Shown here piece after piece: positions 7,962-17,082 of a DNA stretch of 64,000 bases. Source of the stretch: a bacterium. Its GTDB lineage: Bacteria; Myxococcota; UBA727; JAUIJE01. The notes under the pieces are model-generated. The model made no database searches. It was not told the DNA's origin and was given only the letters and a program-made list of their open reading frames with translations. The translations under genes were made by a program, and so were the position numbers. The stretch is from contig JAUIJE010000003.1 of NCBI GenBank assembly GCA_030431455.1, forward strand, positions 328,360-392,359, given 5' to 3'. Each line of letters starts with the position of its first letter. Within the stretch, counting starts at the first letter, position 1.

Positions 7962-10900
7962 TCAGGACCCGGCCCGCTCGTCGAGCACGCGCTCCACCGA
8001 GGCGAGCAGCTGCTCAAACTTAAACGGTTTGGAAAGTATCAAATCGATGCCCCGGGCCTTGGCCAGGTCCTGGTCCAGGGTCGCCCCCCACCCGGTGACG
8101 AGACACACCGGGAGGTTGGCGAAACGTTTTTTGACCTCGGCCGCGACCTCGTACCCGTCGAGACCGGGCAGCCCGAGATCGGTGAACACCATCACGAAGT
8201 CGCCGCCCTCGAGGAGCTCGAGCCCGGCGGGGCCATCCGCGGCGGTGAGCACGGTGAAGCCTTCGGTGCTCAAGAAGTCGGTGAGGATGTCGCGGATGTT
8301 CTCCTCGTCGTCGATGACCAAGACCTTGCCGCGTTCGCCGAAGCTCGTCTCCGCCGGCGCCGCCCACTCGTCCCATCCCGCTTCGTCGCCCCCCACCGAA
8401 TCCACCGCGTCCCCCACCGGGGCGGACTCTTCGGTGGTGCTGCCCCCCACGTCCTCCATCGACGTGGTGAGCTCGGCGGTGGGCAACCGGATGCAAAACT
8501 CCGTGCCGTGGCGCGGCCCGGTGGACACGCTGTGCACCTCGAGCTCGCCGTGGTGGCGCTGGATGATGCTGTAGCTGACGGACAGACCGAGCCCGGTGCC
8601 CTTTTCCCCCTTGGTGGTGAAGAACGGATCAAAGATGCGTTGTTTGACGTCCTCGGGGATGCCGGTGCCGGTGTCGCGCACGCGGATGCTGCAGGTGTCC
8701 CCGCCCGGGTCCCGGGTGGCGACGAGGTGCACCTGGCCCCCGTCGGGCATGGCGTCGACCGCGTTGTGCACGAGGTTGATCAACACCTCCCGCAGCTCGT
8801 GGGGGTTGCCCCGCACCGCGAGGTCGCGCTCGCGGCTCTCGACGTAGAGGTCGACCCGCACCCCGCGCTGCAGGGGCTGCTCGCGCCAGCGCGGCCGGGT
8901 GAACTCGGCCACGTCGTCGAGGATCTCGGTCACGCTCACGACCACAAAATCGTCGGTGCTGTCCTGTCGGCCGAGCTCCTGGACCCGGCGCACGGTCTCG
9001 GCCCCGTCGTTGGCGGCCTTTTCAATGATCTCGGCGTGTTTTTTCAGCCCCGGGTCGCTGAGGTTGGCTTTGAGCAACTGGGCGCGGCCGAGGATGGCCC
9101 CGAGCACGTTGTTGAAGTCGTGGGCCACCCCAGCGGCGAGCTCGCCGAGGGCGCGGAGCTTCTCGGACTGCACCAGCTTGTCCTGGGCCGCCTGCAGGTC
9201 GACGAGGGCCTGGTCCCGGGCCGCGAACAGCGCCGCGTTCTTCATCGCGATGGCGAGGTGGGTGGACAGGCCGTCGAGGGTCTTGATCTCGGAGTCGAGC
9301 AACGGGTCGCTGTCCACAAATCCGAGCAACAACCCCCCGAGGAGGTCGCCGTCGGACACGATGGGCGCGGCCACCACCTTGCCGAGGCCGAGGTTGAACA
9401 GCTGGCGGGCGTGGGGGGGCGCGGTCTGGACGTCGCGTTCGGCGGTGAGCTGCACCGGGGCGCGGATGTCCAGGGCCCACTCGAACAGCGAGCCCTTGAC
9501 CCCGAGGGGGGTGCGGTCGTCGGCCCCGGCGGGGCCGGCGCTGAGCAGGGGGGCGATGGCTTGGGCGTCGGGATCGTACTTGCCAATGCTGATGTGGGCG
9601 AAGTCGAACACCCGGCGCAGGCTGCGCGCCACCGTCTTGGCCAGCTCGAGCATGTCCAGCCGGCTGGACACCGCCTTGGCGATCTCGTCGATGGCGAGCA
9701 GCCGCTGCACCGACGCTTGCTCAGCCTCGAGCAAACTGGCCCGGTCGATGGCGGTGCCGAGCAACACCCCGAGGGCGCGCATCAGCTCCTCGTCGGCGTC
9801 GGTGAGGGGGCGCTCATCGCTGAACATGAACGCCGCGCCCACCACCTTGTCCTCGGCGCGCAAGGGCACCACCAGCGCCCCGCTGTACCCGGCGTTGCGG
9901 ACCTCGGGGATGGTGACCCGCTCGTCGGTGATGTTGTGCACGTGCTGGATCACGCCCCGGCGCACCGCGTCCGCGAGCAGGGTCTTGCTTTGCAGTGAGA
10001 TTTGCTGGAGCCGGGCCCGCAGCTTGGCGTCGAGCCCCTTGGCCGCGCGCAGCTCCAGGGTGTCCCGGTGGGGGTCGAGCAAGGAGATGCCCACCGCCGC
10101 CACCCGCAACAGGTCGTGCACCCGCCGGGCCCCGATGTCGAGAATCTCGTCGAGGCTGCGCGCGGCGTTGATCGCGGTGGACACGTCCCCCACCAGGGCG
10201 AACTCGCGGTTTTTGCGGATGATCTCGTTTTCGAAGCTCTTCCGCTCGGTGATGTCCTGCATGATGCCCAATGTGGCTGGACCACCATTGAACTCCACGT
10301 AGGAGATCGACACTTGGGCATCAAAGATCTGCCCGTCCTTGCGCCGGGCCACAAAGTCGTAGCGCGGGGCCACCGGCAGGCCGGCCTCGATGCGCTCCAC
10401 CCGCCGCCGCAGGGTGTCCCGGCTCTGCTCGGCGATGATGTTCTCCTCGATGGAGAAACCCGCGGCCATCAACTCGTCGAGGGGGAAGCCGACCATGGCC
10501 TCGAACTTGGGGTTGGCGTAGGCGAACGCGCCGCCCTGGATGATGTAGATGCCGTCGTTGGAGGTCTCGACGATGGTGCGGAACTGGCGGGTGGTGGCGT
10601 CGAGCCGCGACTCGAGCAGGTCGCGGGTGACCAGGCGCTGAATCAACGCGAGCAGGGGGCGGTCGACCTCGCCCCCGTGGAACACAAAATCGATCACCCC
10701 CGCCTCGGCCACCGCCGCGCGGCCGGGGTGTTCGGCCTCTTGGAAACACACCACCGCCCGGGGCAGCCGCCCGCCTTCGCTGCTCTGGGCCACCCGGCGC
10801 AGGGTCTGCACCCCGACGCTGTCGTCGATGTCCCAGCTCACCAACACCAAGGTGGGCGGGTCTTTGCGGCACCGCTCGACGAGGTCGTCGGCCGACCGGC

Positions 10901-11018
10901 ACACCTCGACGCGCAGCTCGAGCTCATGCTCAAACAACGCCTCGGACACCGCGCGGGCCAAGGCGCGGTCTTGGATGCAGATCAGAACCAGGGGGCCGCT
11001 CGACGGCATGGCCGCCAA
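7962..11018 (-). CDS. Hybrid sensor histidine kinase (REC-PAS-GAF-GAF-HisKA-HATPase-REC)
   Basis: A 1018-residue soluble hybrid kinase. In order: an N-terminal receiver-like domain (~8-125), a PAS domain (~140-260), two GAF domains (~270-430 and ~440-610), a DHp helix with GVAHDFNNVLGAI (~629), a HATPase domain with NLVHNAVDAMP, GTGIPEDV and GTGLGL (~735-850), and a C-terminal receiver with DDEEN and the phospho-acceptor Asp in FTDLGLPG (~945). All kinase motifs are intact and no membrane segment is visible, so it senses a cytoplasmic signal. A start at 11009 is equally possible. It is divergent from the LarC-like gene across a strong inverted repeat. Confidence 0.92.
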   Translation of the reverse strand: MAAMPSSGPLVLICIQDRALARAVSEALFEHELELRVEVCRSADDLVERCRKDPPTLVLVSWDIDDSVGVQTLRRVAQSSEGGRLPRAVVCFQEAEHPGRAAVAEAGVIDFVFHGGEVDRPLLALIQRLVTRDLLESRLDATTRQFRTIVETSNDGIYIIQGGAFAYANPKFEAMVGFPLDELMAAGFSIEENIIAEQSRDTLRRRVERIEAGLPVAPRYDFVARRKDGQIFDAQVSISYVEFNGGPATLGIMQDITERKSFENEIIRKNREFALVGDVSTAINAARSLDEILDIGARRVHDLLRVAAVGISLLDPHRDTLELRAAKGLDAKLRARLQQISLQSKTLLADAVRRGVIQHVHNITDERVTIPEVRNAGYSGALVVPLRAEDKVVGAAFMFSDERPLTDADEELMRALGVLLGTAIDRASLLEAEQASVQRLLAIDEIAKAVSSRLDMLELAKTVARSLRRVFDFAHISIGKYDPDAQAIAPLLSAGPAGADDRTPLGVKGSLFEWALDIRAPVQLTAERDVQTAPPHARQLFNLGLGKVVAAPIVSDGDLLGGLLLGFVDSDPLLDSEIKTLDGLSTHLAIAMKNAALFAARDQALVDLQAAQDKLVQSEKLRALGELAAGVAHDFNNVLGAILGRAQLLKANLSDPGLKKHAEIIEKAANDGAETVRRVQELGRQDSTDDFVVVSVTEILDDVAEFTRPRWREQPLQRGVRVDLYVESRERDLAVRGNPHELREVLINLVHNAVDAMPDGGQVHLVATRDPGGDTCSIRVRDTGTGIPEDVKQRIFDPFFTTKGEKGTGLGLSVSYSIIQRHHGELEVHSVSTGPRHGTEFCIRLPTAELTTSMEDVGGSTTEESAPVGDAVDSVGGDEAGWDEWAAPAETSFGERGKVLVIDDEENIRDILTDFLSTEGFTVLTAADGPAGLELLEGGDFVMVFTDLGLPGLDGYEVAAEVKKRFANLPVCLVTGWGATLDQDLAKARGIDLILSKPFKFEQLLASVERVLDERAGS

Positions 11019-11046
11019 AATGGTTCACCCTGGCGAACTTCGCAAG

Positions 11047-11076
11047 CTTGTCCGGGCGCTTGCGCGGCCGGACAAG
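11047..11076. promoter_or_regulatory. Inverted repeat between divergent kinase and larC-like genes
   Basis: Perfect 9-bp arms, CTTGTCCGG (11047-11055) and CCGGACAAG (11068-11076), flank a spacer that can itself fold as GCGC-TT-GCGC. The element lies in the 75-bp gap between two outward-facing start codons, so an operator for both promoters is plausible. A stem-loop acting in the larC-like leader is an alternative. Confidence 0.5.
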
Positions 11077-11093
11077 GCGCTGGACAATGGCGC

Positions 11094-12107
11094 ATGGTCC
11101 GTTCGGTTCGGCCCGAAAGCAGCACCACCGCCCCGTCCCTCGACGGGGACAGCCTGGTGTTGCACGCCGGGCACGGCCTGGCCGGCGACATGTACGCCGC
11201 CGCCCTCCTCGACCTCGGGCTCGACCCCCACATCGTGCGGCAAGCCCTCGACCAGGCCCACCTCCCCGAGGTCGGCCTCCGGGTCAGCCGCGGCTTCTCC
11301 GCGGGGGTGGCGGGCACCGAGGCGACCTTCGTCGACGGCGCCGGCCGCCCCCTGGAAAAGCCCGTGGCCGAGTCGCGCACCCCCAAGACCACCGGGCGCA
11401 GCCACCGCCACCGCCGGCCCCGCACCGCCCACCGCGAGGGCCGCAGCGCGCCCAAGGCCCAGGCCGTGCTCACCGCGATGCCCACCCCCGACCACGACGA
11501 GGTCGTGCCCGAGGTGGCCGCCCCCGCCCGGCTCGACAAGGCCGAGCGCGTGCACGAGTGGCTCGCCGACGAGGGGGCCCGGGCCCCCGACGTGCTCGCC
11601 CACCTCACCGGCACCGACCTGGCCCCGTTCACCGCCGCGCTGGCGTTGCGCATCGTGCGCCGGGTGTTCGCGGCCCGGGCCGAGCTCGCGGGGCGCGACG
11701 TCGACAAAATCGTGCTCCCCGGGCGCGCGGCCTTGGATCTTTTGTGCGACGCGGTCGCCGCGGCCGCGCTCACCGCCGCAATCCAACCCGTGCGGGTGTT
11801 GTGCACCCCGTTGGCGATGTCGCTGGCCGACACCACCTGGGACGGGGTGCGCATCGCCGGCCCGTGCCCGGTGACGGTGGCCGCGGCCGGCCCGCTCCCC
11901 ACCCGCCTGCGCGATGTGCCCTATGCACCCACCACCCCGACTGGCGCGGCCATCGCGTGGGCCCTCCGCGCCCAACCCTGGGGCCCGTTCGCGGTGACCA
12001 CCCACCAGCGGGGGGTGGGCCTGGGCACCCACCGCCCCGACCACACCCCCAACGCCTTGCTCGTCTACGTCGCCGACGTGGCTCTCGACGAGCCGGGCCC
12101 AATCTGA
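11094..12107 (+). CDS. Divergent LarC-family protein
   Basis: A 337-residue protein that aligns by eye with LarC, the enzyme that inserts nickel into the pyridinium-bisthiocarboxylate nucleotide cofactor. The N-terminal GHGLAGDMYAAALLDLG matches the GDM..AL..LG opening. A basic/His segment follows (HRHRRPRTAHR). AALDLLCDAVAAAAL and RVLCTPLAMS match the middle. TPTGAAIAWAL and GVGLGTHRPDHTPNALLV match the C-terminal part. The HFHE metal-site region expected before the ALD segment reads KIVLPGRAALD, so key ligands appear lost. No larA, larB or larE lies nearby. It may have a changed role; it runs into the next kinase gene after 12 bp. Confidence 0.72.
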   Translation: MVRSVRPESSTTAPSLDGDSLVLHAGHGLAGDMYAAALLDLGLDPHIVRQALDQAHLPEVGLRVSRGFSAGVAGTEATFVDGAGRPLEKPVAESRTPKTTGRSHRHRRPRTAHREGRSAPKAQAVLTAMPTPDHDEVVPEVAAPARLDKAERVHEWLADEGARAPDVLAHLTGTDLAPFTAALALRIVRRVFAARAELAGRDVDKIVLPGRAALDLLCDAVAAAALTAAIQPVRVLCTPLAMSLADTTWDGVRIAGPCPVTVAAAGPLPTRLRDVPYAPTTPTGAAIAWALRAQPWGPFAVTTHQRGVGLGTHRPDHTPNALLVYVADVALDEPGPI

Positions 12108-12119
12108 CAAGCAACCACA

Positions 12120-14717
12120 ATGGCGGACGAGACCGAACACATCGAAAGCGAGGCCCGCGGGTTCGACGATCCCGACGAGGAGACTTCGCCCGAGGTGGTC
12201 AAGCGGGCCAACCCCCGCCGCAATTCGTCCGACCCCATCGCGGTCATCGCCAGCCCCACCCGCAAGCTGCGCACCCGGCTGTGCGACCTCCTCCACCAAA
12301 ATGGCTGGGAGACGGTGGACGTGAAGTCCACCGAAGAGCTCCTCGAGGTCTGCCGCGCGGTCGCCCCGGAGGTCGTGCTCGTCGACGAGGTCCTCGCGGG
12401 CGAAGACCGGGACCCCATCCCCGAGGCGATCAAACAACAAAAGCCCGGCGCGGCCCGGCGCATCATCGCCCTGCTCCACGACCGGTCCGGCGCCCACGTG
12501 GCCTCGGCCATGGCCGAGGGCTACGACGACTTCGTGCTCAACCCCGACGACGACGTCGAGGTCGTGGCCCGGACCACGTCGAACTTGCGGGACTGCCGCA
12601 CCCTGGCCGAGATCCAGGCCCAAAAGCGCGACGCCGCGACCCTGCTCGAGCTGAGCCAGACGTTGGCCAGCTCCCTCGACATGCAGCTCATCCTGCACAT
12701 GGTCAGCCGGCTCATCGCCAACGTGCTCCAGGTCGAGCGCTGCTCGATCATCATCCTCGACCCCGAGCACGAGGACGCGGTGATGGTCGCCGCGTCCGAA
12801 GACCGCAAGGTCCGCGACATCCGCATCCAGCTGCGCGACTACCCCGAGCTGCAACGCTGCGTGGCCAACGGCGCCCCCATCATCATCGAGGACGCGAGCC
12901 GCGACCCGATGTTCGACCACCTCCGGGGCAAGGGCTCACCGATCCAAAAGGTGCGCCTGATGGCGCTGTTCCCCATTGTGTTCGAAGAGCGCGTCACTGG
13001 GGTGCTGTTTCTGCGTTCGCACCACGTGGCCCGGGCCTTGTCGCCGCACGAGCTGCAGTTCGGCCAGACCGTGGCCTCGGCGTGTGCGGTGGCGATCCGC
13101 AACGCGCGCCTGTTCGATTCATTCCGCGACCAGACCGAGCGCATCAACTACATGCGCATGGCCGCAGAAAAACAAATGGAAGCCCTCCGCAAGTACGAGG
13201 ACTTCTTCGAATACGCCGCCGACGGCATGGCCATCGTCGACCTCGACGCCAACATGCTCTACGTCAACCGCGAGGGCCGCCGCCTGTTCGGCGACCCGTC
13301 ACACCATTTCCGCGGCGAGAACTTCCTCGACATCGTCGGCACCGATTCCCGCGCCAACTGGGCCCTGGTCGTCGACGAGGTCCGCCACGGCCGCTTCAAG
13401 AACGAGATGGACTTCGTCATCGTGCGCACCGACGGCGAAGAGCGCATCTTCTCGTTGAGCGCGGGGGGGGCGGGCCAGGACACCGGGCTCATCATCCTCT
13501 CGTTCCGCGACGTCACCGAGACCCGCGAAATGGGCGTCGAGCTGCGCACCACCAAGGACTTCCTCGAGAACCTCATCGATAACAGCGTCGACGCGATCAT
13601 CGCCGCGGACATGAGCGGCAACCTGATGCTGTTCAACAAGGGCGCGGAGAAGATCTACGGCTACACCGCCGACGACGTCATCGGCCAAATCCACGTCAGT
13701 GAGCTGTACCCCCCGCGGGTGGCGATGGAGGTCATGCGCCAACTTCGCGACGAGCGCTGGGGGGGCGTGGGCCGGCTCGAGGCCCAACGCAAATACATCC
13801 GCAACGCCCAAGGCGAGTTCGTGCCCGTGTCCATGACCGCGTCCATCATTTACGAGGACGGGGAAGAGGTCGCCACCGTCGGGGTGTTCACCGACTTGCG
13901 CGACCGGCTCAAGATCGAAGCCGAGCTCTCCAGCGCCCAAGAGGAGCTCATGCGCACCGAGAAGGCGCGGGTCGCGGCCGAGCTCGCGGGCATGGCCGCC
14001 CACGAACTCAACCAGCCCCTCACCTCCGTGCTCGGCTACGCCGAGATGCTCCAGCACAAGATCCCCGGCAGCCAGACCAAAATCCGGCGCCACGTCGAGA
14101 CCATCTACCGCCAAGCCGAGCGCATGGCCGAGATCGTGCGGCGCATCGGGCACATCACCAAGTACGAGACCACCAACTACAGCGCCAGCACCCGCATCCT
14201 CTCCCTCGAGGGCAGCGCCCCGGTGAGCGACGAGGAGCTCGCCCTCGCCGACACCCGGCCCCGCCAGGACGACGACGCCCTCAGCGGCCACACCGTACCA
14301 TTGCGGGCCACCGACGTGGCCGACGCGGTGGCCGCGGCCCGGCGGGAGCGCACCACCGACCTCGCGGGCATGTTCACCCGGCCCAAGCCCAAGCGCGACG
14401 CGGGGTCGGACGCAGATGTCAGCGCGGTGGTGCGGCTCGACACCGTCGACGACGACGACACCCTCCGCAACCGGCGGGCCCGCCGCCGCCGGGAGCGCCT
14501 CAAGGCCCAGGAGCGCACCGATCCCCAGCAGCCCCGCCGGCGGCGCAGCGACGAGGTCACGTCCCCGGGCCAGAAGGTGCCCGCCGCCCTGGTCGACGAG
14601 CCCTACGCCCAAGCCGAGCCCTACGCCCAAGCCGAGCCCGAAGAGGTCACCAACCCCGGGGTGCGGGTGGCCGACCTCAAGCGGGCCCACGACGACAAAT
14701 CCGGCCGAGGCAAATGA
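12120..14717 (+). CDS. PAS/GAF sensor with DHp domain but no ATPase domain
   Basis: An 865-residue soluble sensor. In order: a receiver-like N-terminus (~40-150), a GAF domain (~175-330), two PAS domains (~350-470 and ~480-600), and a DHp helix with the phospho-acceptor motif MAAHELNQPLTSVLGYAEML (~625-645). Instead of a HATPase domain, the chain continues from ~690 as a charged low-complexity tail rich in Arg/Asp, including a doubled PYAQAE. No N, G1 or G2 box is visible. It could be a phosphotransfer partner or a pseudokinase. It overlaps the methyltransferase gene by ATGA. No obvious ribosome site precedes 12120, so coupling with the larC-like gene (12 bp) is likely. Confidence 0.88.
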   Translation: MADETEHIESEARGFDDPDEETSPEVVKRANPRRNSSDPIAVIASPTRKLRTRLCDLLHQNGWETVDVKSTEELLEVCRAVAPEVVLVDEVLAGEDRDPIPEAIKQQKPGAARRIIALLHDRSGAHVASAMAEGYDDFVLNPDDDVEVVARTTSNLRDCRTLAEIQAQKRDAATLLELSQTLASSLDMQLILHMVSRLIANVLQVERCSIIILDPEHEDAVMVAASEDRKVRDIRIQLRDYPELQRCVANGAPIIIEDASRDPMFDHLRGKGSPIQKVRLMALFPIVFEERVTGVLFLRSHHVARALSPHELQFGQTVASACAVAIRNARLFDSFRDQTERINYMRMAAEKQMEALRKYEDFFEYAADGMAIVDLDANMLYVNREGRRLFGDPSHHFRGENFLDIVGTDSRANWALVVDEVRHGRFKNEMDFVIVRTDGEERIFSLSAGGAGQDTGLIILSFRDVTETREMGVELRTTKDFLENLIDNSVDAIIAADMSGNLMLFNKGAEKIYGYTADDVIGQIHVSELYPPRVAMEVMRQLRDERWGGVGRLEAQRKYIRNAQGEFVPVSMTASIIYEDGEEVATVGVFTDLRDRLKIEAELSSAQEELMRTEKARVAAELAGMAAHELNQPLTSVLGYAEMLQHKIPGSQTKIRRHVETIYRQAERMAEIVRRIGHITKYETTNYSASTRILSLEGSAPVSDEELALADTRPRQDDDALSGHTVPLRATDVADAVAAARRERTTDLAGMFTRPKPKRDAGSDADVSAVVRLDTVDDDDTLRNRRARRRRERLKAQERTDPQQPRRRRSDEVTSPGQKVPAALVDEPYAQAEPYAQAEPEEVTNPGVRVADLKRAHDDKSGRGK

Positions 14718-15646
14718 CCGCGTCCGAGATGTTGCGCGGCCGGATCAAAAAGAACCTCCGCCGCGACAAGGCCCTCCTCCGCACCACCACCTGCTACCGC
14801 ATCTACGACCGGGACATCCCCGAAATCCCCCTCGCCCTCGACGTGTACGGCGATTGGTTGCACGCGATTTGGTACGAGACCAAACACGGCCGAAGCGACG
14901 CCGCCGGCCTCGCGCACGCCGAGCAACTCGCCCACACCGCCGCAGAGACATTGTCGATCAACCCCGCCCAGGTGGTGCACAAACGCCGGGCCCGCCGCCT
15001 CAAGGGCCAACAGGTGGGCCGGCTCGACGACACCGGCCAACGCTTGGTGGTCGAGGAGGACGGGCGCCGTTACGGGGTCAACCTCCAGGACTTCATCGAC
15101 ACCGGGCTGTTCCTCGACCACCGCCCCCTGCGGTCCCGCATCGCCGACACCGCCCGCGACCGCCGGGTGCTCAACCTCTTCTGCTACACCGGGAGCCTCT
15201 CGGTGGCCGCGGCCCAGGGGGGCGCCACCCACGTGACCTCGGTGGACCTGTCCGAGCGTTACCTCGCCTGGGCCGAGGACAACTTCCGGCTCAACCGCCT
15301 GGACCCCGCCGCCCACCGCACCGTGGCCACCGATTGCCGGGCGTTCCTCGACGACGATCGCACGGCCTACGATCTCATCGTGCTCGATCCTCCCATCGCC
15401 TCCACCAGCGCCCGGGCCCGAGATTTCGACGTGCAGGCCGACGCCACCTGGTTCATCACCCGGTGCCTGGACCGCCTCGCCCCCGGGGGCGTCCTCTACT
15501 TCTCCACCCCCCTGACCACCTTCGTCCTCGACGACCGTGTCCGGGCCCGGGCCGCGGTCCAAGACCTCACCGCCGCCACCACCCCGAAGGCGTTCCGGCA
15601 CCAGCCACACCAATGTTATTTGATTGAGCCGGGCCGCGCGACCTAG
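14714..15646 (+). CDS. RlmK-like 23S rRNA methyltransferase
   Basis: A 310-residue class I SAM-dependent methyltransferase that resembles the C-terminal (RlmK, m7G2069) half of RlmL and the RlmI family. YRIYDRDIPEIPLALDVYGDW is the typical N-terminal segment. Motif I is LNLFCYTGSLSVAAAQGG (~150-167), followed by VTSVDLS. The catalytic-loop equivalent is VLDPPIAS, followed by DVQ as in RlmK. It stands alone here, without the THUMP/RlmL half found in enterobacteria. It overlaps the upstream sensor gene by ATGA. Its TAG stop sits in a CTAG shared with the stop of dnaA on the other strand. Confidence 0.82.
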   Translation: MTASEMLRGRIKKNLRRDKALLRTTTCYRIYDRDIPEIPLALDVYGDWLHAIWYETKHGRSDAAGLAHAEQLAHTAAETLSINPAQVVHKRRARRLKGQQVGRLDDTGQRLVVEEDGRRYGVNLQDFIDTGLFLDHRPLRSRIADTARDRRVLNLFCYTGSLSVAAAQGGATHVTSVDLSERYLAWAEDNFRLNRLDPAAHRTVATDCRAFLDDDRTAYDLIVLDPPIASTSARARDFDVQADATWFITRCLDRLAPGGVLYFSTPLTTFVLDDRVRARAAVQDLTAATTPKAFRHQPHQCYLIEPGRAT

Positions 15647-17082
15647 CCGAGGGTCTTTTCCAGCCGCGACACCACCGCTTGGATGCCGGCGTCCGTCGAG
15701 AGCAAGCCCTCGACCTTGCGCACCGAGGCCATCACCGTGGTGTGGTCGCGCCCAAAAAAGCGGCCGATCTCGGGGAGCGAAGCGGCCAGGTGCCGCCGGC
15801 AGAGATACATCGCGAGCTGGCGGGCCCGGGTCACGCTGCGCTGCCGGCTCTTGCCGCAAATGTCACTGCGCCGCATGTCGTAATAGGCGGCCACGGTGTC
15901 CACGATTTGCGGGAAGGAGAGTGACTCCTTCTTGCGGAGCATGGGCCGGAGCACGTCCTTGACCAGCTCGAGGGTGGGCGCGACCTGGGTCATCGAGCAG
16001 TACGCGGAGATGCGCAGCAACGCGCCCTCCAGGGTGCGCACCGACGAGCGCACGTGGTCGGCGAGGTAGTGGAGCACCTCCCGGGGCACATCGAGGCCCA
16101 ACGTCTGGGCCTTGCGCTCGAGGATCGCGACCCGCGTCTCCATCTCCGGGGGCTGGATGTCGGCGATGAGCCCCCAGGACAGCCGCGTGGACAGGCGCGA
16201 GGCCAGGCCTTTGATCTCGTGCGGGTAGCGGTCGGCGGTGACCACGATCTGCTTTTTGCACTGATAGAGCGCATTGAAGGTGTGAAAGAACTCGTCCTGG
16301 GACGCGTCCTTGCCGGCCAAGAACTGGATGTCGTCGACGAGCAAGATGTCGAGCCCGTTGCGGTACCGCAGGCGGAACTGGTCGAACCGGCGGTTGCGGA
16401 TCTCGGTGATGTACTCGTTCACCCATTGCTCGGCCGAGAGGTACACCACCCGCAGCGACGGGTTGAGCCGGCGGGCCTCGTTGCCGATGGCCTGCAACAG
16501 GTGCGTCTTGCCCAGGCCGCTGTTGCCGAACAAAAAGAGCGGGCTGTACCGCTCGGCCGGGGCCTCCGCCACCGCCCGGCAGGCCGCGAAGGCCATGCGG
16601 TTGCTCGGTCCCTCGACGAAGGTGTCGAAGGTGTGGCGCGAATCGAGCGGGTAGCCGGCGATGCCCGCGGGGGCCTCGTCGCCGCGGTGCAAAGACACCA
16701 CGGGGGCGGCGCTGCGGGGGGCCATCAACGGCGCGGCCGGGCGCGGGGGCTGGTCGTCGAGCACCGGGGGGGCGGTGGCCGCGGCGGGGGCGGGCGCGTC
16801 GCCCACGATGAGCTGCACGTCGACGGGCGCTTGGGCGCCGGCGGTGGCCAACGCACGAAGCTCGTCGAGATAATGATCGTTCACCCAGTCGCGGTGAAAG
16901 GCCGAGGGCGCGGCCAGCACCAGCACGTGCGCGCTCGATGACGGGTGCAGCTGCAAGGGCTCGAAGAAGCCGCGGAAGGTGAACAGGCTGGTCTTCTGCG
17001 CGAGGCGTTGCAGCAGGTCGTTGTAGACCGCGCGGACCGCATCTTGGGCGGGGCGTTGGCTCGGCTCATGACCCGATGGCAC
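15643..17082 (-). CDS. dnaA: Chromosomal replication initiator DnaA
   Basis: A 479-residue DnaA with all four domains. Domain I (~10-95) includes FTFRGFFEPLQL, a Pro/Ala linker follows, and then the AAA+ domain: Walker A GNSGLGKTHLLQAIGNEA, Walker B DILLVDDIQFLAGKD, sensor 1 VVTADRYPHEI. The C-terminal DNA-binding domain has the signature region RSVTRARQLAMYLCRR and GRDHTTVMASVRKVE. The GTG at 17080-17082 is preferred because it follows GCGAGG and begins just before domain I; 71 extra codons upstream look non-coding. dnaN is not adjacent. Its stop shares CTAG with the convergent methyltransferase stop. Confidence 0.97.
   Translation of the reverse strand: MPSGHEPSQRPAQDAVRAVYNDLLQRLAQKTSLFTFRGFFEPLQLHPSSSAHVLVLAAPSAFHRDWVNDHYLDELRALATAGAQAPVDVQLIVGDAPAPAAATAPPVLDDQPPRPAAPLMAPRSAAPVVSLHRGDEAPAGIAGYPLDSRHTFDTFVEGPSNRMAFAACRAVAEAPAERYSPLFLFGNSGLGKTHLLQAIGNEARRLNPSLRVVYLSAEQWVNEYITEIRNRRFDQFRLRYRNGLDILLVDDIQFLAGKDASQDEFFHTFNALYQCKKQIVVTADRYPHEIKGLASRLSTRLSWGLIADIQPPEMETRVAILERKAQTLGLDVPREVLHYLADHVRSSVRTLEGALLRISAYCSMTQVAPTLELVKDVLRPMLRKKESLSFPQIVDTVAAYYDMRRSDICGKSRQRSVTRARQLAMYLCRRHLAASLPEIGRFFGRDHTTVMASVRKVEGLLSTDAGIQAVVSRLEKTLG

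Noticed and set aside
6585-9998. A very long plus-strand open frame antisense to the AMMECR1, LigB-like and histidine-kinase genes
   Set aside because: Composition is that of a GC-rich shadow frame (His/Arg/Gly/Val-rich, no domains); the opposite strand carries clear conserved motifs throughout.
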